Notes under the pieces: generated by a model
The model's input: the letters and a program-made list of their open reading frames with translations, nothing else
What the model was told of the DNA's origin: nothing
Databases searched by the model: none
From: Paracamarosporium sp. OC-R06-R3
Lineage: Eukaryota > Ascomycota > Dothideomycetes > Pleosporales > Didymosphaeriaceae
Length of the DNA stretch: 64,000 nt
Reading direction: 5' to 3'
Assembly: GCA_019828545.1 (NCBI GenBank)
Contig: JACVRA010000095.1
Coordinates: 798,937-862,936 of the forward strand
In this document: positions 12,932 to 22,296 of the stretch, in pieces
Layout: each line of letters starts with the position of its first letter
Position numbering within the stretch: the stretch's first letter is position 1
Translations under genes and position numbers: made by a program

Positions 12932-14272
12932 ATGCCCGCTCCTGCCTCCTCGCGCCCCCGCGCGGCTCCCCAGGCCCCCAAAGCCGCCCGTGATGCCCAC
13001 CCTCCCACCAAGAAGGCCCGCCTGTCGCACCCTGCCGGCCTCAAGTCGCTGATCAACGCATCCTCGAACCGCAAGCCCGCCCTCACGGCGAAGACGAGCC
13101 CCGCCAGGAATCCCCGCAAGGACAGGGTCGACGAGACCACGGCCGTGGTGAGCGGGGGTCAGGCCGGTCATGGTGACGTCGACATGGAGGACGCGGCCCC
13201 AGAGGTCATCGAGATAAGCAGCGCCGAAGAAGAGAGCAACTACTCGAGCGCAGGGGAGGACGATGCCGTCGTGGGACCAAAAGAAACCGTCCCTGCTGTC
13301 AACGGGCATGCAGGTGACGAACACGGCACCGCAGAGCCTGAAGAACTGTCTTTCGGCGAGCGGCTCAAGGCACAGGAGCCCGAGGCGGAGCCTGCGCGGG
13401 AATCCCGAGTTGTCGACGTCGACTCCGCATTTGTTGATGCCAATGCCGGCTCCCGGGAGCTTGCGACTGCATCCATCCGCCGCCCGTTGGCTGTACCATC
13501 CGCGACCTCGCTGAGCACTGTGCTCACTCAAGCCCTGCGGACGAACGATCAAGAACTCCTCGACTCCTGCCTGCGCGTCAACGACGTCGACACCATATAC
13601 TCCACCATTGAACGCCTGCCTTCTCCACTTGTTGGTGTTTTGCTGCAGAAACTCGCTGAACGGTTATACAAGCGGCCTGGACGGCCCGGCATGCTTATGG
13701 TTTGGGTGCAGTGGTCGCTCGCGGCTCACGGTGGCTATCTTGCGACCCAGTCAAACCTGATCAAGCAAACAGCGACGCTGACCAAGGTACTGACTCAGCG
13801 TTCAACCGGTCTCCAGCCCTTGCTGTCCCTCAAAGGCAGATTAGACATGCTCCAGACACAGTTGGAACTCCGACGAAGAAACCAAGAAAGGGCTGCAAAA
13901 GATGATATGGAGGAGGCGGTAATATACGTTGAGGGCGAAGAAGAGCCATCCTCATCGGATGATGAGGCAGATGAGTCGGACGTGGCTATGGGCGATACGA
14001 GGAAACGGTCGCGAAGGGATGTTGACGACGAGGACGAGAGCTCTATGGACGATATGCCGACTACCATGGAAGTAGATGATATGTCTGAAGAAGGAAGCGA
14101 AGATTCCGAGGACCTTCTCGACGACGAAGCAGAAGAAACTGATGACGATTCTGGGGATGACATGTCCGAGCCGGAGGATGAGCTGGATGCTGAAGAGATA
14201 TCGGAAAGCGAGGAATCGAAGCCCGAAAGGCGATCGACAGCCGCTCGCGCCGGTCTTTCACGAAGACGTTAA
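12932..14272 (+). CDS. Utp12-domain small-subunit processome protein (Utp5/WDR43-like)
   Basis: Single exon, 446 residues. A basic, Pro/Ala-rich N-terminus contains PPTKKARLS, a likely nuclear signal. An acidic linker has IEISSAEEES. At about residues 193-315 is a Utp12 (Dip2/Utp12) domain with LSTVLTQALRTNDQELLDSC, then LPSPLVGVLLQKLAERL, the W-rich segment MVWVQWSLAAHGGYL and LLSLKGRLDMLQTQLELR. The last ~110 residues are strongly acidic (Asp/Glu/Ser), ending with a basic tip ARAGLSRRR. In Utp5/WDR43 relatives this domain works in the t-UTP/UtpA complex in early 18S pre-rRNA processing in the nucleolus. No WD40 repeats are present here, so the protein is a short form. ATG 12932 is preferred to the in-frame ATG at 12782, whose leader reads through the 12-bp repeat. 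Confidence 0.85.
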   Translation: MPAPASSRPRAAPQAPKAARDAHPPTKKARLSHPAGLKSLINASSNRKPALTAKTSPARNPRKDRVDETTAVVSGGQAGHGDVDMEDAAPEVIEISSAEEESNYSSAGEDDAVVGPKETVPAVNGHAGDEHGTAEPEELSFGERLKAQEPEAEPARESRVVDVDSAFVDANAGSRELATASIRRPLAVPSATSLSTVLTQALRTNDQELLDSCLRVNDVDTIYSTIERLPSPLVGVLLQKLAERLYKRPGRPGMLMVWVQWSLAAHGGYLATQSNLIKQTATLTKVLTQRSTGLQPLLSLKGRLDMLQTQLELRRRNQERAAKDDMEEAVIYVEGEEEPSSSDDEADESDVAMGDTRKRSRRDVDDEDESSMDDMPTTMEVDDMSEEGSEDSEDLLDDEAEETDDDSGDDMSEPEDELDAEEISESEESKPERRSTAARAGLSRRR

Positions 14273-15469
14273 AAGATGTGTCAGGTCTTGTGATTGGTGG
14301 TCCACAAGAGCCTTGGTTTTGAGCACATATTCTGGGCGTTTGGTTGTTGATATCACATTCACGATGATACGAGTGGCTTGATATCCGGCATTTCGGTCCT
14401 GACCAGCGGCGCCTCTCAGAGAACGAAAATTTACTGTACTTAATTTTGTTGCATAGCGCTGGGAACCAAAAAGTAGCATTTGCTACTGAGCGATATAACC
14501 GCTGTCTCGCTTTTTTCTGTTTCGCTTTGGCCACCAACTACCAACATGAAATCCGCATTAGAATACTTGTACAATATTGTCACATTGTACGGACCACCAT
14601 CCCATGTCTATATTGACGATTCCAGAACTTGGTCACTTTCCTCTCAACCTTTTCTCTTCTCCACCCAGCCAATCATGTCGACCCAAGCCTGGTTGTTTCC
14701 TTTTAGGTTCTTGGTCTTGACAGCAACCCTATAATCCCGAGGCAGACTGTTCCCATCCTTCGCCACACTGCATCCAACCGCCTCTTCAGACCTGAAGTTA
14801 CTCCGCTCCCGCGAGAAATACAATCCCGGTCGATAGGCGGAAAAGGCGGCTTGTGATCAATCACGGAAGCCAAAATGTTTGGCTGTGTTTTAGCGTCCAA
14901 TAATCATTTGATAAGCTGGGAATTAAGGATGCAATGGAGAGTGTTGAGGTACACTACGAGACGCCAGAGCATGAGGCATGCTACTTGCTTCCAGAGCTAA
15001 ACACTTTGTATGATCCACTAATAGCAATAGGTCCGAAAAGATAATCGAGCGACGATTCATCCTTGAGTGTCTAACCTATGAGTGATTCGCGACTGCTAGA
15101 TGTTTTGCGGCCAGTATCCTCTCCCTTCTTTTATGAGGTTACTGCATCAACTTCCAGAAAACGTATGTGCAGTCATCGTCTCGAACACATGAATACTCGA
15201 TTAAATGACTCAGAGATCTTTATTGACTGTGTGGCGCTTGAGAACCGTTGTGCGAGAAAACTCCTTTGTCCGGCTAGGTTGACCTTTCATTATATTTACA
15301 TTGTGTATCCACAGTATCACCAGCTACACAGCCAGGTCATGCTACTTGACCCTCGTGACCACCTGAAGCCGTGTAATGTTGTCGTTCAAAAGTTTTACCA
15401 CCATTAAAGAAGTCCACACCATCGCCGAAAACCCACAGTTCAACCGAATAGGGAGAATACTTCATTACA
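14273..15469. other. intergenic, AT-rich, 1.2 kb
   Basis: Start of the AT-richer block. Short frames at 14480-14734 and 15078-15407 lack recognisable features. Nothing else is seen. Confidence 0.4.
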
Positions 15470-16318
15470 ATGACTAATCCTACACGTCTGAGCGAAACTC
15501 ACTATTGGAACTTCATTCCAAAGGATCTTCTGCCATATGACACTGCCATTCCTGCTCGAGTTCGCCGCAAGCGAACCGTTCCCTGGATAGGACCTGATAG
15601 CACTGACATACTTAAAACATCTGAACGGCATGAACTGAGTCCACTAGTTTTTAACAGAAATGAGACTCGTATAACTCTACCGGTTGCAAAGCAAACAGCC
15701 GCCGCGACAAGCTTCCCTAGCCAACAAGCTCTTTCCCAGCCAGATCCTGAAGCTTTTCTTAAAACCCTAACAGTTGCTGAATACGAGGGCTTTCGGGAAG
15801 GCTCATTGCGTGTCGAAGCCAGTGCTGCAGGATGGCGTATCGTTCTTAACTCAGCCAGCACTCATAACGCCGTACAATACATGAGCTTAGCCGATGCTAT
15901 ACCGCAAGTTAAATTCATCGACCGTCGATCCGACTTCCTCAAGGATGACGTATCATCTATCAGCCATACTATATCTGAGTCAATCCCATCCTGTCCGTCA
16001 GTATGCTCAGACTGTAAAGATAACCACTATCCATTCCAGCGCACATTGTGTCTCACAACAAGTCGAGGAATCTATGGCTACGAGCTTCCGTACCCGAGCC
16101 AATCGTATTTGAGGGGTTTGGAAAGCGAAGAAGATCTGTTGGGGCACCTCCAGTCAAAGTTTCAGCAAGAGGTCTGGAAAGAGCTCAAACAACTGCGCCT
16201 CAACCGGATAGTGGAGAAGACAAAGTACCAATTTGAGCGTATCTGGGTTTCGCTAAAGTCAAAGAAACAACGGGCAAAGACTGAATTGCATGACAAGTTG
16301 AGAGTTTTCCAGATCTGA
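15470..16318 (+). CDS. hypothetical protein, orphan single-exon gene
   Basis: 282 residues in one exon. I do not recognise a family. The sequence looks like a real protein: mixed composition, Trp and Tyr residues, a central segment CPSVCSDCKDNHYPFQRTLC that could bind a metal, and a Lys/Arg-rich C-terminal helix-like stretch from about 225 (LQSKFQQEVWKELKQLRLNR onward). There is no signal peptide or membrane segment. It lies in a block of unrelated-looking orphan genes on the same strand. The start is the first ATG in the frame; the preceding context CATTACAATG is reasonable. Function unknown. Confidence 0.6.
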   Translation: MTNPTRLSETHYWNFIPKDLLPYDTAIPARVRRKRTVPWIGPDSTDILKTSERHELSPLVFNRNETRITLPVAKQTAAATSFPSQQALSQPDPEAFLKTLTVAEYEGFREGSLRVEASAAGWRIVLNSASTHNAVQYMSLADAIPQVKFIDRRSDFLKDDVSSISHTISESIPSCPSVCSDCKDNHYPFQRTLCLTTSRGIYGYELPYPSQSYLRGLESEEDLLGHLQSKFQQEVWKELKQLRLNRIVEKTKYQFERIWVSLKSKKQRAKTELHDKLRVFQI

Positions 16319-16875
16319 AGATTCAGGTCTGTTCACCTCAGAAGTTCCTTTGTACAAATCATCTAAATTGATATGGACACTCTAAATTCGAAAGAAAAAA
16401 ACACGTCATGAATAGATTTACCTGAACCTTAACTGTGGTTTTATGTTTACAGTTTCACAGAGACAAGTTAAGCAGATTGAATAACCAAAGATATGCCATG
16501 CGCACAACGTTCATTGGCATGGTAGTACATAAACGCTCTAGGTTGGAATAGTTTCGCAATCTGGGATACGTGCAAGTATTAATTTAAACAAAACAACTAT
16601 CCGCTGCTCTGGAGCTTTATCAGGTCTTCAAGCCTTTCACTGAACATTGTTACTGCCACTTGTGCTTTGTTCTTAGGATCAGAATCATTCATTCCATCGT
16701 TCGGCTACGAGACTCCCTTTGCCAATGCTTTATTTCCTTTAAGTCTCTGCCGTTTTGCATATAACCTACATAAATTTGCGCACATAAAAAAAGTTGTGTC
16801 CCGCTTGAGAGTGATCTCTAATATTCCGTTGGTCTCGCCTCATTTGCTACTCAGTTTAGTATTTAGTATCTTCCA
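16319..16875. other. intergenic, AT-rich
   Basis: Between two orphan frames. A hydrophobic frame at 16667-16924 has low-complexity Phe/Leu/Ser composition and overlaps the next gene; I regard it as chance. Confidence 0.35.
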
Positions 16876-17520
16876 ATGTTCAGTAGATGCATTCGTCCGG
16901 TACAGCGTGACATTAGCATCATGATCCTCAAATTGTTTCCTAACCCGAGGAAGCTCAGATTCAACACTCATTCTGCACGTCCTCAATTCTCGCATTGCCG
17001 GCCACAACATCAACTTTACAATCCATCAGTACGGCATCCCCTTAGAAAGCGTACTTCAGGAATTATACCTTGCACCTGTTCTGATTCTCACATAATAGCC
17101 CAGCCCGGAGCACCGTGTCTGGTAGACATTCTTTCGCCCTCTCCCAACTCGCTTTTCAGTCACTCAAAAAGATATGGAGTAATAAGCCCTCTCGACCATT
17201 GGAGTGATATCACAGCATCTAGTTCATCTGCATCAATATCAGAATCAGAAGGACGAGGGACGAAGGAGGTCCTCCTACTTCAGTATTATCTACCCTACAA
17301 CAGTAGCAAAAGCAGGAATTATTACACGGATGTATCACAGGTCGAATTTGATACATTCAACGTGAATAAACAGGCTGGTACTACTGAGATCCTTTTCAAT
17401 GAACTTGACTTGCCTTTTATCCAGGAGGATGACTTTAATTATTATCCTGAACTGAGTCGGCGGGTGCTTGAACCACACCTTGCGACAATTGCAACAACGG
17501 AAGAAAACCTAGTGCTATAA
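16876..17520 (+). CDS. hypothetical protein, possibly truncated by an internal stop
   Basis: 214 residues in one exon, no known family. The N-terminus is basic and Pro/His-rich. The second half is more protein-like, with an acidic Tyr-rich stretch (FIQEDDFNYYPELSRRVLEP). The frame stops at a TAA (17518-17520). It then stays open in the same frame for 50 further codons to a TGA at 17671-17673, and that stretch reads like a charged helix (NRLKAEQLVKSIRVASEKAR). The gene may therefore be a recent nonsense allele or use a splice I cannot identify. The start codon is uncertain. Confidence that this is a gene at all is moderate. Confidence 0.4.
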   Translation: MFSRCIRPVQRDISIMILKLFPNPRKLRFNTHSARPQFSHCRPQHQLYNPSVRHPLRKRTSGIIPCTCSDSHIIAQPGAPCLVDILSPSPNSLFSHSKRYGVISPLDHWSDITASSSSASISESEGRGTKEVLLLQYYLPYNSSKSRNYYTDVSQVEFDTFNVNKQAGTTEILFNELDLPFIQEDDFNYYPELSRRVLEPHLATIATTEENLVL

Positions 17521-17673
17521 AACAGGTTGAAGGCAGAGCAATTGGTGAAAAGTATCAGAGTGGCAAGCGAGAAAGCGCGGCAGCTTCTAACTCGGAAGAA
17601 TGACGATCATGTTATTGAGAAAGCTGGACTCGAAACGGCCGTAGTATATTCCCCCTTCAACTATTTTTCTTGA
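17521..17673 (+). pseudogene. in-frame coding-like extension downstream of the stop at 17518-17520
   Basis: Fifty codons directly continuing the upstream frame, rich in Lys, Glu, Arg and Leu, ending in TGA. It resembles an amphipathic helical tail rather than 3' UTR. No canonical intron spanning the TAA was found: the only GT..AG pair right around it is 14 bases. It could also be chance, since a 50-codon open stretch is not rare. Confidence 0.3.
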
Positions 17674-18050
17674 TTGTTAACTTATAGTATTCATGTTATC
17701 CTTCTGGTTTCGAAGGTGTGCATTTCGGTGCAACTCTACTCGAGCGAGTTTCAGGAATATTCGACTTTCATATCAACAACAATTTTTGCACAGTTTGCAG
17801 AGACTTTCCCCATTATTTTGGTACTAGAATCTACTATAGCAAGTTATAATGGACCTTCAATCGATCCTTATGCATTGTTATTTCATATTCATGCCTAAAT
17901 GTACCCTTTATCTATTGCACGCACAATGAGTTATGATATATAAGGTATAAGAAGCCGAACCTTTTCTTTCAAAGTCTTAGTCAAGAGGAAAACAAGCGCA
18001 ACTCACGAAGACTTGTCGTGACCTACGTTTCAAATTAATCACACGCAACC
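17674..18050. promoter_or_regulatory. upstream region of the next orphan gene with a TATA-like element
   Basis: AT-rich. A TATATAAG element at 17937-17944 lies about 105 bases before the next ATG and is a plausible TATA box. Confidence 0.4.
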
Positions 18051-18872
18051 ATGCCTACAATTCGCGTGAACGAGCAACATGTTCATTATAGTCCAGGGCT
18101 ACCAGGGGAAGAATTTGCAGCTCTTAGGGGACGACAAAATGTGGAGCTAGTGTACCAGCACCCTGAACAGGTATATCAAAGACATTTGCGGAGTCGGAAT
18201 ATGTGCACAAAAGAGGTAGGGAATCAAGCCCAACTAAAAACTGCGCGCAATGGAACTTGCATCAAGTCGTCATGTAAAACTGCTTACACCGTACAACCTT
18301 CAGTAACTCGCACTGATAATCAACTGCAGAAAGCCAAAATTGCGGAGGCTACCCGAAAGGCATTGGGTTATAGCTTCTATCCCACTGAGTATCTTGATGA
18401 TGGTATGGAAAATTATGCCATGCCTCGAGTGTTGAGCGACTGGAACTACAAAAATGAGGGGGCAGATCCGGTTCCTGAGAAGTATTCCCAGGAGTTCTAT
18501 CGAAAGTGGTACGAGGACGATGAGGATAATGATGCCGAACAGCTCTTGGCAGATCTAAGTCAGAACGGTCCGTGGCGAAACCATACATACACGCGTCCTA
18601 TATATAATCCTAATGGTGACTTTCGCACTCCAATAGGCCGTAACAGCACTAAAACACGAAAGAGGGTGCGGAATGGCTATTCGGAAGCAGTCTCTTCTAA
18701 TCGTCCAACAACATTCGCTCCAAACTCTTTTGTTCGATCACAGATTCAAAGAAACTCCAGCTGGAGTACTTGTAGTGTTTCGACTAAAGAGGAGGAACGG
18801 CAGGTAATCCCCGGGAAACGTCTCAAAAAGGGCGTACGACAAAGTTTTAGTCAGATATGCAATCGCGTGTGA
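18051..18872 (+). CDS. hypothetical protein, orphan single-exon gene
   Basis: 273 residues, one exon, not recognised. It starts MPTIRVNEQHVHYSPGLPGE. The middle contains an aromatic, acidic region (YPTEYLDDGMENYAMPRVL, then FYRKWYEDDEDNDAEQLLAD). The C-terminal third is basic and Ser-rich with several Arg/Lys clusters (KTRKRVRNGY, GKRLKKGVRQ) that could be nuclear signals. There is no signal peptide or membrane segment. An upstream TATA-like box and a good ATG context (CAACCATGCC) support expression. It stands in tandem with the neighbouring orphan genes. Function unknown. Confidence 0.6.
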   Translation: MPTIRVNEQHVHYSPGLPGEEFAALRGRQNVELVYQHPEQVYQRHLRSRNMCTKEVGNQAQLKTARNGTCIKSSCKTAYTVQPSVTRTDNQLQKAKIAEATRKALGYSFYPTEYLDDGMENYAMPRVLSDWNYKNEGADPVPEKYSQEFYRKWYEDDEDNDAEQLLADLSQNGPWRNHTYTRPIYNPNGDFRTPIGRNSTKTRKRVRNGYSEAVSSNRPTTFAPNSFVRSQIQRNSSWSTCSVSTKEEERQVIPGKRLKKGVRQSFSQICNRV

Positions 18873-18966
18873 GCTGCTAGTGTTGAAACTATTACTACTA
18901 AACTAATGCTCACAGGTGAGACCAGTGTCACCTCCGTGTTAATCTTAAAACAAATATAGAGAGAGA

Positions 18967-19025
<59 letters not shown>

Positions 19026-19597
19026 GGGCCTGCTTCATGAGATAGATGCAGTACAGTGAGGATAATGACTGCATAAACCTATCATGCTGCTCACCTATGA
19101 ATTGCAATCTGGAACGTCTTTATGGATCTATGAGGCCCATGAGCAACAACATGTGAGGAAATGCATCTGCATAATGAGTAGGAATCTGCATCATCTGCTC
19201 TCAGTTATAAATTAGTTTCAACGTTATGCCTAACCTATTTCATTGTGGTGTGCGTGTTCGTCGTCGGGTGACCAGGTGAACAAAGCCAGAATTTACAGCA
19301 AACGTTGTTCACCCTGCTGCGATGTATATGCACGATGCTTTTTGGCTTTCGGTTTCACTGAGCCAGCTAATATAACTAGTCCTAGAATCTACTTGGTAAG
19401 CCTGAACTGACGCTTCCACTGGCGAATCTAAAACCTCGCTAGTCGTCATAAAGGTCATTCACTTATTCACGTGATGACATAAAACCTCGATTCAAATTCG
19501 GTGTAAGCATCAAACTAGAGTAGAGACTCTTCGTCAAGGCTTACCTATACATATAAAAGTCGCAGCCACGTCTTTTTTTGCCCTGGCAACCGCAGAC
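18873..19597. other. intergenic with GA microsatellite and TATA box
   Basis: No gene. Contains the GA repeat listed separately, and near the right end a TATAAAA element (19552-19558) about 40 bases before the next start codon. Confidence 0.5.
18957..19018. repeat. GA dinucleotide microsatellite
   Basis: About 60 bases of almost pure GA repeat with two interruptions near the left end, downstream of an orphan gene. Confidence 0.95.
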
Positions 19598-20677
19598 ATG
19601 CCATCGCAACGCAAACGCCGCTCAACCGTAGACGGAGAATTTCTGGAGCCCGAGGGGAACATAAAGCCTCACACACATGGGTCTTTCGATCAGGATACCT
19701 TGATCCGCATTGCACAAGCACAAGTCGAAGAAGCTGATATGGCGCATCCAACCTCCAATCGTCTCCAATCCCAGAGCTCTTCGCTGCGCTACCCTCCCCG
19801 CCTCTCCTCCATAAACTGGTCAGATTCTACACAACCCTTCTCTCCGCAACAACAAGCGAACCGTCGCTATTATAGGAACAAGCTTTCGGACGAAGATCGA
19901 ACCGCACTGGCTGTCGGTGAGTGTAACCATAATCTAAGACAGTGGGAAGGAGACGACCTAGTTAAATATCACGCATCGCGTATTGAGATGGTCCCCATGA
20001 CCGAAAATCGCCAAGAGATCATTGCAGATATAATGGATAAGAAGCGTGGGAGCGAGCGCTTCATCCTAAAGTCCACACAACTGGCGAAGGATTTTGTAGG
20101 CTCACCATTGACCAAGGTAGATGTTGCAAAAGAGGTCGAGACTTACAAAGTACAGATGCGTAGCGAAGCATCCCGTTCTATGACCGATCTCTGCGTCGTG
20201 AGCACACCCAGTTTGCCTCTTTCTTCGACACTGCGAACAACGCAAGATTTCTTCCCCTTCCCCATAATCGGAACCCAGAACACCCGCCAAAGTATATGTG
20301 GTGGCATCCGAAGCAATGGCAACTATTTTCAAGGGGTATCGACTTATGGCTCCACGGGCCAGTCTCCTTACATTTCGGAGTCTTCCCAAGAATCCAGCCA
20401 CAATCGCGGCCCTCGTGCGCCAGACTGTAACTCCAGTCGAGGCCGCAGCTCTCACATGCCGGACAATCGTCCATATGTAGCGAAGGAAGATATAACTTTC
20501 GACACATTCCTTGCACCGCACGCTTCCGGCAAGGGTGAGACATACCGTGACTCTGTTCACGTCAAAAGAAAAGAGGAGCCGCGCAATCTCTCCCGCCGCA
20601 TCAGCGAAATGGCCTCAATGCCGCAACTGAAGAAGCGTGCATCGCAGGCCTTCGGCCTTGGCAAGAAAGATAAGTAA
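19598..20677 (+). CDS. hypothetical protein, orphan single-exon gene
   Basis: 359 residues, one exon, no family recognised. The N-terminus is basic (MPSQRKRRSTVDGEFLEPEG). A segment at about 80-190 looks folded (RRYYRNKLSDEDRTALAVGE, then IEMVPMTENRQEIIADIMDK). The rest is Ser-rich and probably disordered, ending in a basic tail (QLKKRASQAFGLGKKDK). No membrane segments. A TATAAAA box sits at the expected distance upstream and the ATG is preceded by a purine-rich leader, so this is the best supported of the four orphan genes. Function unknown. Confidence 0.65.
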   Translation: MPSQRKRRSTVDGEFLEPEGNIKPHTHGSFDQDTLIRIAQAQVEEADMAHPTSNRLQSQSSSLRYPPRLSSINWSDSTQPFSPQQQANRRYYRNKLSDEDRTALAVGECNHNLRQWEGDDLVKYHASRIEMVPMTENRQEIIADIMDKKRGSERFILKSTQLAKDFVGSPLTKVDVAKEVETYKVQMRSEASRSMTDLCVVSTPSLPLSSTLRTTQDFFPFPIIGTQNTRQSICGGIRSNGNYFQGVSTYGSTGQSPYISESSQESSHNRGPRAPDCNSSRGRSSHMPDNRPYVAKEDITFDTFLAPHASGKGETYRDSVHVKRKEEPRNLSRRISEMASMPQLKKRASQAFGLGKKDK

Positions 20678-22296
20678 AGGTCATAAATATTGACTGGAAG
20701 ACAAGCTAGAAAGCCGAGTTGTATACGTGAACAACAAATTCATCTCATATTTACCGACGTCTTGCTCGCTCCCTGTTGGGCAAGGAAGGAAGCAAATCAT
20801 GGTACAATAATGTCACGGTAGTGAGCTCTTGTTCAACCTGCAAACAACACGAAAGTGGCAGCGAATGCAAGAAGCTTGTGTGACGTCATTGTTGTCGAAG
20901 GTAGCATGGAGCGAAGTAGTCTAATCCTAGCACAAGGTTAACAATTTCGATGCATAGGTGAAGTGTGCCTAGATAGCTCATAAGAACCTAATCTATTTAT
21001 GAAGTATGTTAAGCACTGTAGTCGTCAGCTGGAGAGCAATGCGACGTTGATGGTTTACATATAAAGCAGTAAACCTGTTAAGAATGCTGCAGTGCAGTCT
21101 CGTTTACCCTGACTTCTCGAACCAATTTAACATACAGTATTTACAAGTATTTTATGCTAGGCCCAGTTTGCTCAATTATAGTTGTGTTTGCTGATTGCAT
21201 CTGCTATTTGTCTACTGAGATGTCAAGAACCAGATTCAATATGTCTAGACAACCTATACAATTCTCTTGAAGTGGAGGATATTGAATTCTTCTCTTCGTC
21301 ATTCCTCTGGTTCAGAGACTGCTAAAGCCCAAACAGCCTTTTAAGTTTGGCATCAATCCTACGATTGTTTTCAAGGTGAGATGTCTCTACTTTGCACAGT
21401 AGAACTCGAAACAATACACCTTTGTATATCAACCTGTGATGTTAGATTGAGAAAAGAAGCAATCGCAGTATTCGCCTTTCGTACTACGCTCAAAGATGAT
21501 TCACGTGAATGCATCTAGTCACTCACAACGTGTTAGTCGTACTTGCTAGTACCACAGGGAGCTGCTTTGTCCGACGTTAAGGTAAGTGGGATCGTTGTGA
21601 TGGCAACTACGATAGATAGATGACCTCCAGCGTGTACTTTACTAAACGCTTCGACGAAATAACTGCAAGTTTTCACCGCGGCTTTCGACGATTAATCACA
21701 ATAGTTTGTCCTTGCAATGTTTCAGCCTGTTACTATAATTTAGTCTCTTTCCTCAGCGTCGTCTGAGCATGAAAGAACCACGCAGCGGCATGGTACTGCT
21801 CTTCTATTGCTGTTCACACCTTCGCAGTGTGTACTCAGATCCTACTATTACATGTTTGTCTAGAGCTTAGATATAGTAGAGAGGCTGATTGTGATACGAA
21901 AATCCTAGCGTAGCCGACCGCTGAACCTGGGACTTTGTTGAAGAGGAGGAGCATAGTTGAGATACACTGTATCACAGGAAATATTTCCTTGTTGGAATAG
22001 AGGAGATTAGTGGAACTGGAATCCAGGTCAATTGTCGCTAAACACAAAGAGTGTCTTACACGTAGGTGCCACAATAAATAAGGTTTAGTCTGCCTTCAAG
22101 CCAGATATCGAAGCTCCAGAAGTATGTCGGTTGATGACAATCCACATCAGATCCGACATTCGTCACTTGTCGGGTTCCAGTGCTTGAGCGGGTATTTCAG
22201 CACGCATAGCATCGTTAATACTGACCCTTACATGCATATGCTATCCGTGCATTTTTATCTCTTTCAAACAACACAAATCCGTCCTGCTCTGGCAGA
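20678..22296. other. gene-free AT-rich interval, 1.6 kb
   Basis: Stop codons are dense in all six frames until the 3' end of the HbrB gene. No RNA gene or repeat was identified. Confidence 0.45.
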
